A program made the translations under genes and the position numbers. DNA of 64,000 bases. Origin: Mucisphaera sp965279675. GTDB lineage: Bacteria; Planctomycetota; Phycisphaerae; Phycisphaerales; Phycisphaeraceae. The stretch covers positions 2,046,001-2,110,000 of the forward strand of contig NZ_CBDIIJ010000002.1 in NCBI RefSeq assembly GCF_965279675.1, read 5' to 3'. Below the pieces are notes generated by a model. It was not told the DNA's origin and did no database searches. It saw only the letters and a list, made by a program, of their open reading frames with translations. This document shows, in pieces, positions 1 to 8,312 of the stretch; within the stretch, counting starts at the first letter, position 1; every line of letters starts with the position of its first letter.

Positions 1-60
1 TCAGACGAACAACTCACATCTGCCGAGCAAGGCCTGTCAGCAGTGCGGGCGGCCGTTTAG
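1..60 (+). CDS. C-terminal end of an unidentified protein (partial)
   Basis: Frame 1 of the plus strand is open from the first base and ends at a TAG at 58-60, giving a 19-residue tail that ends in SAVRAAV. The composition (Ser, Ala, Glu, Gln, Leu) is plausible for the end of a helical protein. The stretch is too short to name. It would be convergent with the TPR gene that ends at 160. The 99 bases between the two stops hold no recognisable feature. It may also be a chance open frame at the window edge. Confidence 0.35.
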   Translation, partial: SDEQLTSAEQGLSAVRAAV

Positions 61-159
61 TTGGCGGAAGAAGTGGGAGCGGGATTGGGATCGGGTGTTG
101 TATTGCTCGAAGGCCTGCACGGCGGCGGCGAAGCGGGAGCGGAAGGCGGGGGAGCGGGA

Positions 160-927
160 TCAGGGATCCAGTTCTGAGAGTCGTTGAGCGGCGCGTTGGC
201 CGGCGTCGGCGTTGGGGGCGATGCGGACGGCTTCGCGGAAGGCGTCACGGGCTTCGTCGGGCTGATCGAGTTCGAGGCGGAGAGCGCCGTAGGCTTCGAG
301 AATGAGAGCGCGGACGGCGGGGGTCCAGCGGTTGGGGGCGTCTTCGGCTTTGACGAGTTCGCGGGCGAGGGTGATTTCGTCGCGGGCTCGGGTGGCCTGG
401 TCCATCCAGTCGGGGAGGTTCTGGACGGAGACGCCAGCGAGGGCGTGTAATTCGGCGTTGTCGGGGTCGGCCTGGATGGCTTGTTCGAGGAGGTCCCCGC
501 CTTCGCGAACGAGTTTGCCCTTGGTCATGAACCACCAGACCCGTTGCGCGCGGAGCATTTTGGCGCTGCCGAGGTAGGCCTTGATGATGGGGTCGTCGGG
601 GTATTGCTTGGCGAGGGTCTGGAGGCGTTCGAGGGCGGCCTGGGCGAGTTTGCGGTCGCCTGCGGCTCCGATGAGGTGTTCGATGCGGGCGCGTTCGAAG
701 CTGAGGGCGTCGGATTCGCCATGCTCGGCGGCGTGTTGGATGATGGTCTGGCGCTGGTCGGTGAAGGGGGTATCTGTGGGCCAGGGGAGTTCCTGGACGG
801 CGATGTGATCGAGGGTTTGGGCGGCCGCCTGGGTGCTGGAGATCAGCAGGAGGGCGGAGATGAGGGCCAGCAGGGCGGCAAGCGGCCGTATGTGGCGGGG
901 GCTGAGGGTTTGGTGGTGCGGGATCAC
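160..927 (-). CDS. Exported TPR-repeat protein
   Basis: Tetratricopeptide-repeat protein, presumably a periplasmic scaffold; no enzyme motif is seen. After a basic n-region, a strongly hydrophobic run (LAALLALISALLL) ends in STQAAAQ, which reads as a Sec signal peptide with cleavage after an Ala. The mature part holds TPR-like helix pairs, including PDDPIIKAYLGSAKMLRAQ, PDNAELHALAGVSVQ and a final PDEARDAFREAVRIAPNADAG unit. The start is uncertain: the frame stays open to a GTG at 1011, but that would put nearly 30 Pro/Arg-rich residues before the signal peptide, so the GTG at 927 is preferred, although its GAGAGG lies directly against the start. It is divergent from the carotenoid operon and shares its upstream region. 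Confidence 0.7.
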   Translation of the reverse strand: MIPHHQTLSPRHIRPLAALLALISALLLISSTQAAAQTLDHIAVQELPWPTDTPFTDQRQTIIQHAAEHGESDALSFERARIEHLIGAAGDRKLAQAALERLQTLAKQYPDDPIIKAYLGSAKMLRAQRVWWFMTKGKLVREGGDLLEQAIQADPDNAELHALAGVSVQNLPDWMDQATRARDEITLARELVKAEDAPNRWTPAVRALILEAYGALRLELDQPDEARDAFREAVRIAPNADAGQRAAQRLSELDP

Positions 928-1049
928 CCTCTCAGGGTACGGCCTAATCAGGGTGGGTGCACGTGAATTCGGGACGGCCACGGGGTGCGGCGAGCGCCTA
1001 AACTTGCCCACGATGCAACCCCAGGCCTGAGGGCCGTTTGAGGCAGACC

Positions 1050-2630
1050 ATGACAGCAGCGATTGCAGGTAAGCAGCGGCGGGTGACCATCATCGGTGCG
1101 GGGCCGGGCGGGCTGGCGACGGCGATGTTGCTAGCGGCCCAAGGGTTGAAGGTCACGGTGTTGGACCGGCTGGATCGGGTGGGGGGGCGGACATCGACGC
1201 TGGAGCACGACGGGTTTCGGTTCGATATGGGGCCGACGTTCTTCCTGTACCCGCAGATTTTGAGAGAGATCTTCTCGGCGTGCGGGCTGCGGCTGGAGGA
1301 TGAGGTGGATATGATCCGGCTGGACCCGCAGTACCACCTGATCTTTGAGGAGGGGGGCGATCTGCGGGCGACGCCGGATGTGGCTCGGATGCAGGCCGAG
1401 ATCGCGAAGGTGAGTCCTGGGGATGCCGAGCGGTTCCCGGCGTTTATGGCGGACAACCGAAAGAAATTCTCGCGGTTTGCGCCGATTCTGCAGAAGCCCT
1501 TCGGTTCGCTGATGGACTATCTGAGTCCGACGCTCCTCAAGGCGGGGCCGCTGGTGCGTCCCTGGGCGAGTGTGGACAGCGACCTGCGTCGGTTTTTCAG
1601 TGACGAGCGGATCCGGCTGGCGTTTTCGTTTCAGTCGAAGTACCTGGGCATGTCGCCTTTCCAGTGCCCGAGTCTGTTCACGATTTTGTCTTACCTCGAG
1701 TATGACTACGGCGTGTTTCATCCGCGTGGCGGTTGCGGGGCGGTGTCGCGTGGCATGGCGCGGGCGGCGGAGCGGCTGGGGGCCGAGATCAGGCTGAATG
1801 AGCCGGTGGAGGAGATCTTGTTCGAGGGTCGTCGGGCGAAGGGGGTGCGGACCACGGAGGGGACGTATGAATCGGACGCGCTGGTGGTGAACGCGGACTT
1901 CGCGGATGCGATCACGCGTCTGGTGCCGGAGCGTCTGCGGCGGAAGTACACGGACAAGAAGGTGGCGTCGAAGAAGTATTCGTGCTCTACGTTCATGATG
2001 TATCTGGGTATCGAGGGTCGGTATGACGACCTCGAGCACCATACGATTTTCCTGTCGGATGATTACCAGAACAATCTCGCGCAGATCGAGAAGCGCTTCG
2101 AGGTGCCGACGAATCCTTCGGTGTATGTGCAGAACGCGGGGGTGACGGACCCGACGCTGGCTCCGGATGGGTGTTCGACGCTTTATGTGCTGGCACCGGT
2201 TTCGCACCAGAACGAGAAGATCGACTGGTCGGTGCATGCCGAGCCGTTCCGGAGGCGGGTGCTGGAGCAGATGGCGAAGTTCGGGTTGGGGGATGTGGAG
2301 GAGCGGATTCGTTTCGAGAAGGTGTTGACGCCAGTCGGCTGGCAGCAGGACATGCATATCTACAAGGGTGCGACGTTCAATCTGGCGCACAACCTGACGC
2401 AGATGTTGCACATGCGGCCGAACAACCGTTTTGAGGAGTTCGAGGGGGTGTATCTGACGGGTGGGGGTACGCATCCGGGTTCGGGGTTGCCGGTGATTTA
2501 CGAGTCGTCGCGGATTTCGGCGCGGTTGCTGCTTGAGGACCTGGGTCTGGAGGTGGGCTGGCCCGATCCATCGAAGCAGCCGTTGGAGCCGCCACTGCCT
2601 TTTGCGGGGCTGACCCCGGCTGGATCCTGA
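1050..2630 (+). CDS. CrtI/CrtN-type carotenoid desaturase (FAD amine-oxidase fold)
   Basis: Phytoene-desaturase-family flavoprotein of 526 residues. The dinucleotide-binding motif IIGAGPGGLATA sits near residue 14, followed by GGRTSTLEHDGFRFDMGPT, which is typical of CrtI/CrtN/CrtP enzymes. The C-terminal FAD signature GVYLTGGGTHPGSGLP is near residue 466. It probably introduces double bonds into, or oxidises, a linear isoprenoid. It opens a five-gene run whose other members match staphyloxanthin genes, so a C30 diapocarotenoid substrate is more likely than phytoene. The ATG at 1050 is chosen because GAGG lies 6 bases upstream; a TTG at 1038 is in frame but has no site. Family assignment is secure. 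Which of CrtN, CrtP or related roles it fills cannot be told from sequence alone. Confidence 0.88.
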   Translation: MTAAIAGKQRRVTIIGAGPGGLATAMLLAAQGLKVTVLDRLDRVGGRTSTLEHDGFRFDMGPTFFLYPQILREIFSACGLRLEDEVDMIRLDPQYHLIFEEGGDLRATPDVARMQAEIAKVSPGDAERFPAFMADNRKKFSRFAPILQKPFGSLMDYLSPTLLKAGPLVRPWASVDSDLRRFFSDERIRLAFSFQSKYLGMSPFQCPSLFTILSYLEYDYGVFHPRGGCGAVSRGMARAAERLGAEIRLNEPVEEILFEGRRAKGVRTTEGTYESDALVVNADFADAITRLVPERLRRKYTDKKVASKKYSCSTFMMYLGIEGRYDDLEHHTIFLSDDYQNNLAQIEKRFEVPTNPSVYVQNAGVTDPTLAPDGCSTLYVLAPVSHQNEKIDWSVHAEPFRRRVLEQMAKFGLGDVEERIRFEKVLTPVGWQQDMHIYKGATFNLAHNLTQMLHMRPNNRFEEFEGVYLTGGGTHPGSGLPVIYESSRISARLLLEDLGLEVGWPDPSKQPLEPPLPFAGLTPAGS

Positions 2631-2631
2631 T

Positions 2632-4107
2632 GTGATATCTCCTGTGGACGCCACGAGTTTGCCTGCTTCGCCGACTCAGCCGCTGGGTGAGCCCTGTGTA
2701 GACTGGTCGTCGTTGCCGCTTCGTCGGCGGCTGGGGGTGATTCGTCGGTTCCGGTATCACTTGGTTAGGCATCAGGCGGACTGGGTGGAGACGGCGACGC
2801 CTGAGTGGCGGATCGATCCGGTGCAGACGCTGGCGGCGGAGGTGATCCCGCTGGCGGACGCGTGTCGTTTCCTGGAGAAGGAAGCGGGTCGTTGGCTGAA
2901 GCCGAAACGGCTGGGGCGTGATGGTCGTCCGGTCTGGCTGGCGGGAACGGCGGCGGAGGTGCATCGCGAGCCGTTGGGTTGGGTGATGATTCTGGCGCCG
3001 TCGAATTATCCGCTGATGCTGCCTGGGGTTCAGGTGTTGCAGGCGTTGGCGGCGGGGAACTCGGTGGCGCTGAAGCCTTCGCCGTTGGCGTTGCCAGCGG
3101 CGCAGAAGCTGGTGGCGACGCTGCATGACTGCGGGGTGCCGATGTCGGCGCTGAGGCTGCTGGATACCGATCCGGCGTCGGCCCGGGCGTTGTATGGGCA
3201 GATCGACAAGCTGGTGCTGACCGGCAGCCGGGCGACGGGCCTGGCGGTGCAGCGGGATCTCGCGGAATACGGGGTGCCGAGTGTGATGGAGTTGTCGGGG
3301 GTGGATGCGATGGTCGTGCTGCCGGGCGCGAATCTTGAATTGGTAACGCGTGCTATTGGTTTTGGGCTGGGTTACAACGCTTCGGCGACGTGTATAGCGC
3401 CGCGTCGGATCATGGTGGTGGGTGACAGTGCCCGGCTCGTGGAGCGGCTGCCGAAGCTGCTGGGGGAGTTGCCATCGACGCCGCTGCATCCGGGTGGGTC
3501 GGCTCCGCTGAAGCGTTTGATCGAGAAGGCGCGGGAGCTGGGCGGTGAGGTGATCGGGGACGCGAAGCGGTTTGATGTGACGCGCCCGCTCGTGGTGACG
3601 GGGGTGCCTCAGGATCATGGTCTGTTCGACGAGGACCTGATGGCACCGGTGGCGGTGGTGACGGAGGTGGGGTCGGTCATGGAGGCGGTGGCGGCGGTGA
3701 ACAGGTCGTCCTACGGGCTGGGGGCCTCGGTGTTCGGGCCGATGGAGCGGGCGCAGGCGGTGGCCGCGCGGCTGGATGTAGGGGTGGTGACGGTGAACGA
3801 TGTGATCGTGCCGACCGCTGATCCGCGGTTGCCGTTTTCGGGACGGCGTGACAGCGGGTTTGGGGTCACGCGTGGTGGGGAGGGTTTGCTGGAGATGACG
3901 CGGGTGAAGGTGGTCACGCGTCGGGGTGGACGGAAGGTGCCGATTTATCTGGATCCCGGGGCGGGGAATCCTGCGGCCGCGTTGCCGGCCTTGTTTGACT
4001 TTAGCCATGGCCCAACCTGGCGCCATCGACTGGCGGGACTGCTTCGGCTGATCCGCTCGGGTCGTGGCGGGGGCGGGTCATCAGATGATGGAGATGCTTC
4101 GCGATGA
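2632..4107 (+). CDS. Aldehyde dehydrogenase, probably acting on a diapocarotenal
   Basis: NAD(P)-dependent aldehyde dehydrogenase of about 490 residues. The cofactor loop is LTGSRATG, the general base is in VMELSG (Glu220), and the nucleophile lies in NASATC (Cys254), in a context (ATCIAPRR) diverged from the usual GQxC. In staphyloxanthin synthesis an AldH oxidises 4,4'-diaponeurosporenal to the acid. The gene follows the first CrtI-type gene by one base and overlaps the second by ATGA, so the same role is inferred here. The start is GTG at 2632, with a second GTG at 2644 as an alternative. It lacks the long N-terminal extension of some plant-type ALDHs. Confidence 0.85.
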   Translation: MISPVDATSLPASPTQPLGEPCVDWSSLPLRRRLGVIRRFRYHLVRHQADWVETATPEWRIDPVQTLAAEVIPLADACRFLEKEAGRWLKPKRLGRDGRPVWLAGTAAEVHREPLGWVMILAPSNYPLMLPGVQVLQALAAGNSVALKPSPLALPAAQKLVATLHDCGVPMSALRLLDTDPASARALYGQIDKLVLTGSRATGLAVQRDLAEYGVPSVMELSGVDAMVVLPGANLELVTRAIGFGLGYNASATCIAPRRIMVVGDSARLVERLPKLLGELPSTPLHPGGSAPLKRLIEKARELGGEVIGDAKRFDVTRPLVVTGVPQDHGLFDEDLMAPVAVVTEVGSVMEAVAAVNRSSYGLGASVFGPMERAQAVAARLDVGVVTVNDVIVPTADPRLPFSGRRDSGFGVTRGGEGLLEMTRVKVVTRRGGRKVPIYLDPGAGNPAAALPALFDFSHGPTWRHRLAGLLRLIRSGRGGGGSSDDGDASR

Positions 4108-5705
4108 TTCAATCTGCCAATCGTTCTTCGGATGACCGTGTGGTTGTGATCGGTGCGGGTCTTGGGGGGCTGGCCTCGGCCTGCACGCTGGCTGCACGCG
4201 GTTACCGAGTGACGCTTGTTGAGCGCAACGAGCATCTGGGTGGCAAGGCGGCGGTGCTGAACGACCAGGGGTTTCGGTTCGACATGGGGCCGACGATCCT
4301 GACGCTTCCCGAGGTGCTGGAGCGGATCGCGGGTGAGGCCGGGCAGAAGCTGTCGGACCTGATGGATATCGTGAAGCTGGAGCCGCAGTGGCGGTGTTTC
4401 TTTGATGAATCGGCCGGGGGCGGGGTGCTGGACCTCTTTGGTTCGAATGAGAAGACGGCGGAGCAGATCCGGGAGCTGGTGCCGGGCGAGCAGGCCGAGC
4501 GGATCATCAATGGCTATGAGGGGTTCATCGATTACAGCCGGCGGCTTCGGAGCATCAGCGACAAGTTCTTCTTCTGGAAGCCGATTGGTGGGCTGATGGA
4601 CATGTTCGATGCGCGGAACATGTTCGACTTCCGGACGCTTGGCGAGGTGTTCGACATCCGGATGGGTCGTTCGGTGGCGGGGATGATTCGTCAGCACATC
4701 AGCGATGAGCGAGTCTCGCAGATGCTGGATCACTACACGCAGTACGTTGGGTCGTCGCCTTTTGGCTCGCCGGCTGTGTTGTGCGGGATTGCGGCGATGC
4801 AGGCGGATGGCGGGATCTGGTATCCGATGGGTGGGACCGGTGCGGTGCCCAAGGCACTGGCTGCGTTGGCTGAGCGGCTGGGTGTTGAGGCGATGACGGG
4901 TGTCGAGGTCAAGCAGATTCTTGTGGAAGGTGGTCGTGCGGCCGGTGTGGAGTTGAGCAACGGCGAGACGGTGAAGGCGGCGGCGGTGGTCTCGAACATG
5001 GACAGCGTGCGGACCCACCGGGAGCTGATTGGCGGGGATGTTGCCCGGAAGTTCCTGAACCGTCGGAATTACGAGCCGGCGTGCTCGGGCGTGGTGCTTT
5101 ACCTCGGGCTTGATCGGGCTTACGAGCATCTGGCTCATCACAACTTCGTGTTCTCACGGAATGCGGAGGAGGAGTTCGATGCGATCTATCACCAGGGTCA
5201 GCCGGCTCCCGATCCGACGTGTTATCTGGCGGCTCCGGCGCGGACCGAGCCGGCGGTGGCACCGGAGGGTGGCGAGGCGCTTTATGTGCTGGTGCATGCT
5301 CCCTATGTGCGAAAGAGCCACGACTGGCGCAGGGATGGCGAGCTGTGGACGAGCTATCGGGAGACGATCCTGAAGAAGCTGGAGACGACAGGGGCGATGC
5401 CTGACATCCGTGAGCGGATTGTGGTGGAGCACGCGTTGTCGCCTCAGGACATCCACGATCGGTACCACGTGCTGAATGGCGCGATCTATGGGCTGGCTTC
5501 GCACGGCAAGTATCTCGGGGCGTTCAAGCCTTCGAATCGGTCGCCTGACATCAAGGGGTTGTATCTGGCGGGCGGGGCGGCGCACCCGGGTCCGGGGATG
5601 CCGATGGTGTTGATGTCGGGTTGGATCGCGGCGGACGCGCTGGATCAGGATGCGGCGGCCCCGAAGGGCGATGTGCGGCCTGAGTTGGCGGGAGCGGGTG
5701 TGTGA
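4104..5705 (+). CDS. Second CrtI-type carotenoid desaturase/oxidase (CrtP-like)
   Basis: Second member of the phytoene-desaturase family, 533 residues, clearly homologous to the product of 1050-2630 but not a recent duplicate. The FAD site VVVIGAGLGGLASA is at the N-terminus, followed by GGKAAVLNDQGFRFDMGPT. The C-terminal signature LYLAGGAAHPGPGMP is near residue 487. Two CrtI-like enzymes beside an aldehyde dehydrogenase suggest that one desaturates the C30 chain and the other oxidises a terminal methyl group to the aldehyde, as CrtN and CrtP do in Staphylococcus. It is translationally coupled: its ATG overlaps the preceding stop as ATGA, and its own TGA overlaps the next start as GTGA. Confidence 0.87.
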   Translation: MIQSANRSSDDRVVVIGAGLGGLASACTLAARGYRVTLVERNEHLGGKAAVLNDQGFRFDMGPTILTLPEVLERIAGEAGQKLSDLMDIVKLEPQWRCFFDESAGGGVLDLFGSNEKTAEQIRELVPGEQAERIINGYEGFIDYSRRLRSISDKFFFWKPIGGLMDMFDARNMFDFRTLGEVFDIRMGRSVAGMIRQHISDERVSQMLDHYTQYVGSSPFGSPAVLCGIAAMQADGGIWYPMGGTGAVPKALAALAERLGVEAMTGVEVKQILVEGGRAAGVELSNGETVKAAAVVSNMDSVRTHRELIGGDVARKFLNRRNYEPACSGVVLYLGLDRAYEHLAHHNFVFSRNAEEEFDAIYHQGQPAPDPTCYLAAPARTEPAVAPEGGEALYVLVHAPYVRKSHDWRRDGELWTSYRETILKKLETTGAMPDIRERIVVEHALSPQDIHDRYHVLNGAIYGLASHGKYLGAFKPSNRSPDIKGLYLAGGAAHPGPGMPMVLMSGWIAADALDQDAAAPKGDVRPELAGAGV

Positions 5706-6508
5706 CCGCGAGCGGCGAGGCCAAACCGGGGTGGTCGGTGGAGCAGCGGTCGGCCTGGATGGTCGGCAAGTTTGCGGCGACCTCGGTTCATTTGGTAGCG
5801 CGGACGTTTCGCTGCGTGTCGGTGTTGGATCGGCCAACTGATGTTGACGCTGACCGGCCGCTGATTATTGCGTCGAATCATCCGTCGTGGTGGGACCCGA
5901 TGGTGGGGCTGGTGTCGCTGCAGCGGTACATGCCTGACCGTCCGGCGTTCGTGCCGATCGATCCGGTGGGCTACGAGGCCCATGGGGTGTTTGCGAAGGT
6001 GGGTTTCTTTCCGGTTGAGCCGAATACGCGCCGGGGCGGGGTGGCGTTGCTGAACTACGGGCAGCAGGCTTTGGGGGTGCCGGGGGGCTTGGTCTGGATC
6101 ACGCCTGAGGGTCGGTTTGTGGACCCGCGGGTGCGGCCGGTGGTGTTGAAGCCGGGCGCGAGTCTGCTGGCGAGCCGGGTAGCAGGGTGTCAGGTGCTGC
6201 CGGCTGCGATCGAGTACCGGTTTGGGGGTGAGCCCAAGCCGGAGGCGATTCTGAGTTTCGGTGAGGTGATCGAGACGGATGGGTTGTCGGCCGGGGCGAT
6301 CGGTGAAGCGCTGACGGCGGGTTTGACGGCGACCATGGACCGGCTGGCCGAGGTCGTTCAGACGGGCCAGGTTGATGAGGGTGGAGATGGTCCGACCAAG
6401 ATTCTGGAAGGGAGCCCGAAGTTGGTGTCTTCCCTGATGAAGCTGATGCGTGCCTACCGGTCTGGGCCGAGGGCCTATGATCCACGACACCTCGATCGGA
6501 GTGACTGA
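5702..6508 (+). CDS. PlsC-family acyltransferase (CrtO-like position)
   Basis: Lysophospholipid-acyltransferase-like protein of 268 residues. The HX4D catalytic block is NHPSWWDP (His60, Asp65). The second block is TPEGRFVDPR near residue 134, corresponding to the FPEGTR motif of PlsC/AGPAT enzymes. In this operon it most likely esterifies the glycosylated carotenoid with a fatty acid, the step carried out by CrtO in staphyloxanthin synthesis. A conventional role in phospholipid synthesis is the alternative. The start is GTG in a GTGA overlap with the upstream gene. No long membrane helix is visible, so it is probably a peripheral membrane enzyme. Confidence 0.82.
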   Translation: MTASGEAKPGWSVEQRSAWMVGKFAATSVHLVARTFRCVSVLDRPTDVDADRPLIIASNHPSWWDPMVGLVSLQRYMPDRPAFVPIDPVGYEAHGVFAKVGFFPVEPNTRRGGVALLNYGQQALGVPGGLVWITPEGRFVDPRVRPVVLKPGASLLASRVAGCQVLPAAIEYRFGGEPKPEAILSFGEVIETDGLSAGAIGEALTAGLTATMDRLAEVVQTGQVDEGGDGPTKILEGSPKLVSSLMKLMRAYRSGPRAYDPRHLDRSD

Positions 6509-6510
6509 CT

Positions 6511-7656
6511 GTGTGGGACATCCTTGCCATCGTGATTCTGGTTCTTACGGCGATTCCTGCGGGGATGACGCTGACGAATCTACTGTTGTACCGTCAGCCG
6601 GAGACTGGGGAGGCGTCATTGCCGGCGGTTTCGGTGCTGATTCCCGCGCGGGATGAGGAACGTGCGATCGTTCCGGCGGTGCGATCTGTGCTGGAGAGCG
6701 AGGCCGGTTCGGGTCTCGATTTTGAGGTGGTGGTGATGGACGACCATTCCTCGGACGCGACCGCTGAGCGTGTGCTCGAACTGGCGGAGGAAGACCCGAG
6801 GGTTCGTTTGGTTGAGGCCCCGGCGCTGCCGGCGGGGTGGTTTGGCAAGCCGCATGCCTGTCAACGGTTGGCGGAGGCGGCAAAACATGATGTGCTGCTG
6901 TGGATGGATGCGGACGTGCGGATCGAGAAGGGCGGGCTGCGGGCGCTTGTGGCGGGGCTTGAGCGATCGGATGCGGGGCTGGTGTCGACGGTGCCGAGGC
7001 AGGTCACGGATGGCCTGATGGAGAAGCTGGTGATCCATCAGATTTTGTACGTGCTGCTGGGTTATCTGCCGATGCTGCGGATGAAACAGTCGACGTCGCC
7101 AGCGTATGGCGCTGCTTGCGGGCAGTTGATGGTGGCGCGCCGGGGGGATTACGTAAAAGCTGGGGGGCATGCGGTGGTGCGTGGGGTGATGCACGAGTCG
7201 CTGGCGTTGTCGCGGGCATTTCGGAAGGCGGGGATCAAGACCGATCTGGTGGACGGGACGGCGCTGGCTCGGTGCAAGATGTATGAGACGGCGGGGCAGG
7301 TCTGGCACGGGTTTGCCAAGAACGCTCACGAGGGCATGGGGTCGCCTGGGGCGATCGTGCCGTGGACGGTGTTTCTGCTCGGGGGTCAGGTGCTGCCCTG
7401 GCTGATTGGTCTGGCCTGGGGTCTGGGGTGGATCGAGGTGTCGCTGCTATCGGGTCAGATGATCGGGGCTTCGATGGGGGCCGCGTTGTTCACGTCGCTG
7501 CTGCTTGCCTGGAAGTTCAGGCAGGGTGTGCTGGCTGGCCTGTTGCGGCCGTTGGGCATGGTGGTGCTGGTCGCGATCCAGTGGTACGCGATGGTGCGCT
7601 CGCTACGTGGTCGGCCTGTGACCTGGCGCGGTCGGGCGTACGCCGGGGCGAACTGA
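6511..7656 (+). CDS. GT2 glycosyltransferase with C-terminal membrane segments (CrtQ-like)
   Basis: Family 2 glycosyltransferase of 381 residues. An N-terminal helix (LAIVILVLTAIPAGMTL) anchors it. The GT-A domain begins VSVLIPARDEE, has VVMDDHSSD near residue 76 and the metal-binding DAD at 133-135 (WMDADVRI). Three hydrophobic segments follow from about residue 281, arranged like those of hopene- and CrtQ-type glycosyltransferases. As the last gene of the cluster, 2 bases after the acyltransferase, it is inferred to glucosylate a diapocarotenoic acid. The GTG at 6511 is the start. The sugar donor and exact acceptor are not visible in the sequence. Confidence 0.85.
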   Translation: MWDILAIVILVLTAIPAGMTLTNLLLYRQPETGEASLPAVSVLIPARDEERAIVPAVRSVLESEAGSGLDFEVVVMDDHSSDATAERVLELAEEDPRVRLVEAPALPAGWFGKPHACQRLAEAAKHDVLLWMDADVRIEKGGLRALVAGLERSDAGLVSTVPRQVTDGLMEKLVIHQILYVLLGYLPMLRMKQSTSPAYGAACGQLMVARRGDYVKAGGHAVVRGVMHESLALSRAFRKAGIKTDLVDGTALARCKMYETAGQVWHGFAKNAHEGMGSPGAIVPWTVFLLGGQVLPWLIGLAWGLGWIEVSLLSGQMIGASMGAALFTSLLLAWKFRQGVLAGLLRPLGMVVLVAIQWYAMVRSLRGRPVTWRGRAYAGAN

Positions 7657-7672
7657 TTTGGGTTGATAGGGG

Positions 7673-8308
7673 TCAGGGGGCCAGGCGTTCGATGAGCCAG
7701 CCGTTGTTATCTCGGCGGTAGCGGAGTCGGTCGTGGAGTCGACCGGTGCGGCCCTGCCAGAACTCGACGGTTTGTGGGCTCAGGATGTAGCCGCCCCAGT
7801 GGTCGGGGAGGGGGACTTCGGTGTTGGCGTAGCGGGCCTCGGCTTCGGCGTAGCTGGCCTCGAGTTCGTCGCGGCCTGAGACAACACTGCTCTGGGCTGA
7901 GGCCCAGGCTCCGAGTTGGCTGCCACGCGGGCGGCTGTGGAAGTAGGTTTCGGTTTCGGTGCGGGGCATCTCGGCGACGGTGCCGGTGATGCGGACCTGT
8001 CGGTGCTGGCGATCCCAGTAGAAGGTGAGGGCGGCGTGGTTGTGCTGGGCGAGTTGGCGGGCTTTGTCGCCGGTTCGGTTGGTGTAGAAGGCGAAGCCGC
8101 GGTCGTCGAGGCCTTTGAGCAGGACCACGCGTGCGGCGGGGTGGCCATTGGCGTCGACGGTGGCGAGGGTCATGGCGTTGGGTTCGTAGATCGAGCCGTC
8201 GCAGGCCTGGTCGAACCAGGTCTTGAATTGGGCGATGGGATCGGGGTTGGCGTCGGACTCGAGCAGGGGGGTGTCGCCGTAGTCTTTGCGCATCGCGTCG
8301 ATGCTCAT
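7673..8308 (-). CDS. pdxH: Pyridoxamine 5'-phosphate oxidase
   Basis: FMN-dependent oxidase that converts pyridoxine or pyridoxamine 5'-phosphate to pyridoxal 5'-phosphate, in the cytosol. The 211-residue length fits the family. Recognisable segments are AMTLATVDANGHPAARVVLLKG, the FYTNRTGDKA flavin-binding region, FYWDRQHRQVRITG, SRPRGSQLGAWASAQS, and the substrate-binding RLHDR near the C-terminus. The ATG at 8308 has AGGAG seven bases upstream. It lies 4 bases after the pseudouridine synthase, so lptB-rsuA/rluB-pdxH probably form one transcript. It is convergent with the carotenoid operon, which ends 16 bases away. Confidence 0.95.
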   Translation of the reverse strand: MSIDAMRKDYGDTPLLESDANPDPIAQFKTWFDQACDGSIYEPNAMTLATVDANGHPAARVVLLKGLDDRGFAFYTNRTGDKARQLAQHNHAALTFYWDRQHRQVRITGTVAEMPRTETETYFHSRPRGSQLGAWASAQSSVVSGRDELEASYAEAEARYANTEVPLPDHWGGYILSPQTVEFWQGRTGRLHDRLRYRRDNNGWLIERLAP

Positions 8309-8312
8309 GGCG

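Noticed and set aside
1131..2654. Long open frame opposite the first carotenoid desaturase gene
   Set aside because: The translation is Arg/His/Pro-rich without domains; it is the complement of a clear CrtI-type gene in GC-rich DNA.
2377..4026. 549-codon frame opposite the aldehyde dehydrogenase gene
   Set aside because: Its product is low-complexity Arg/His/Pro sequence, and the plus-strand gene is well supported.
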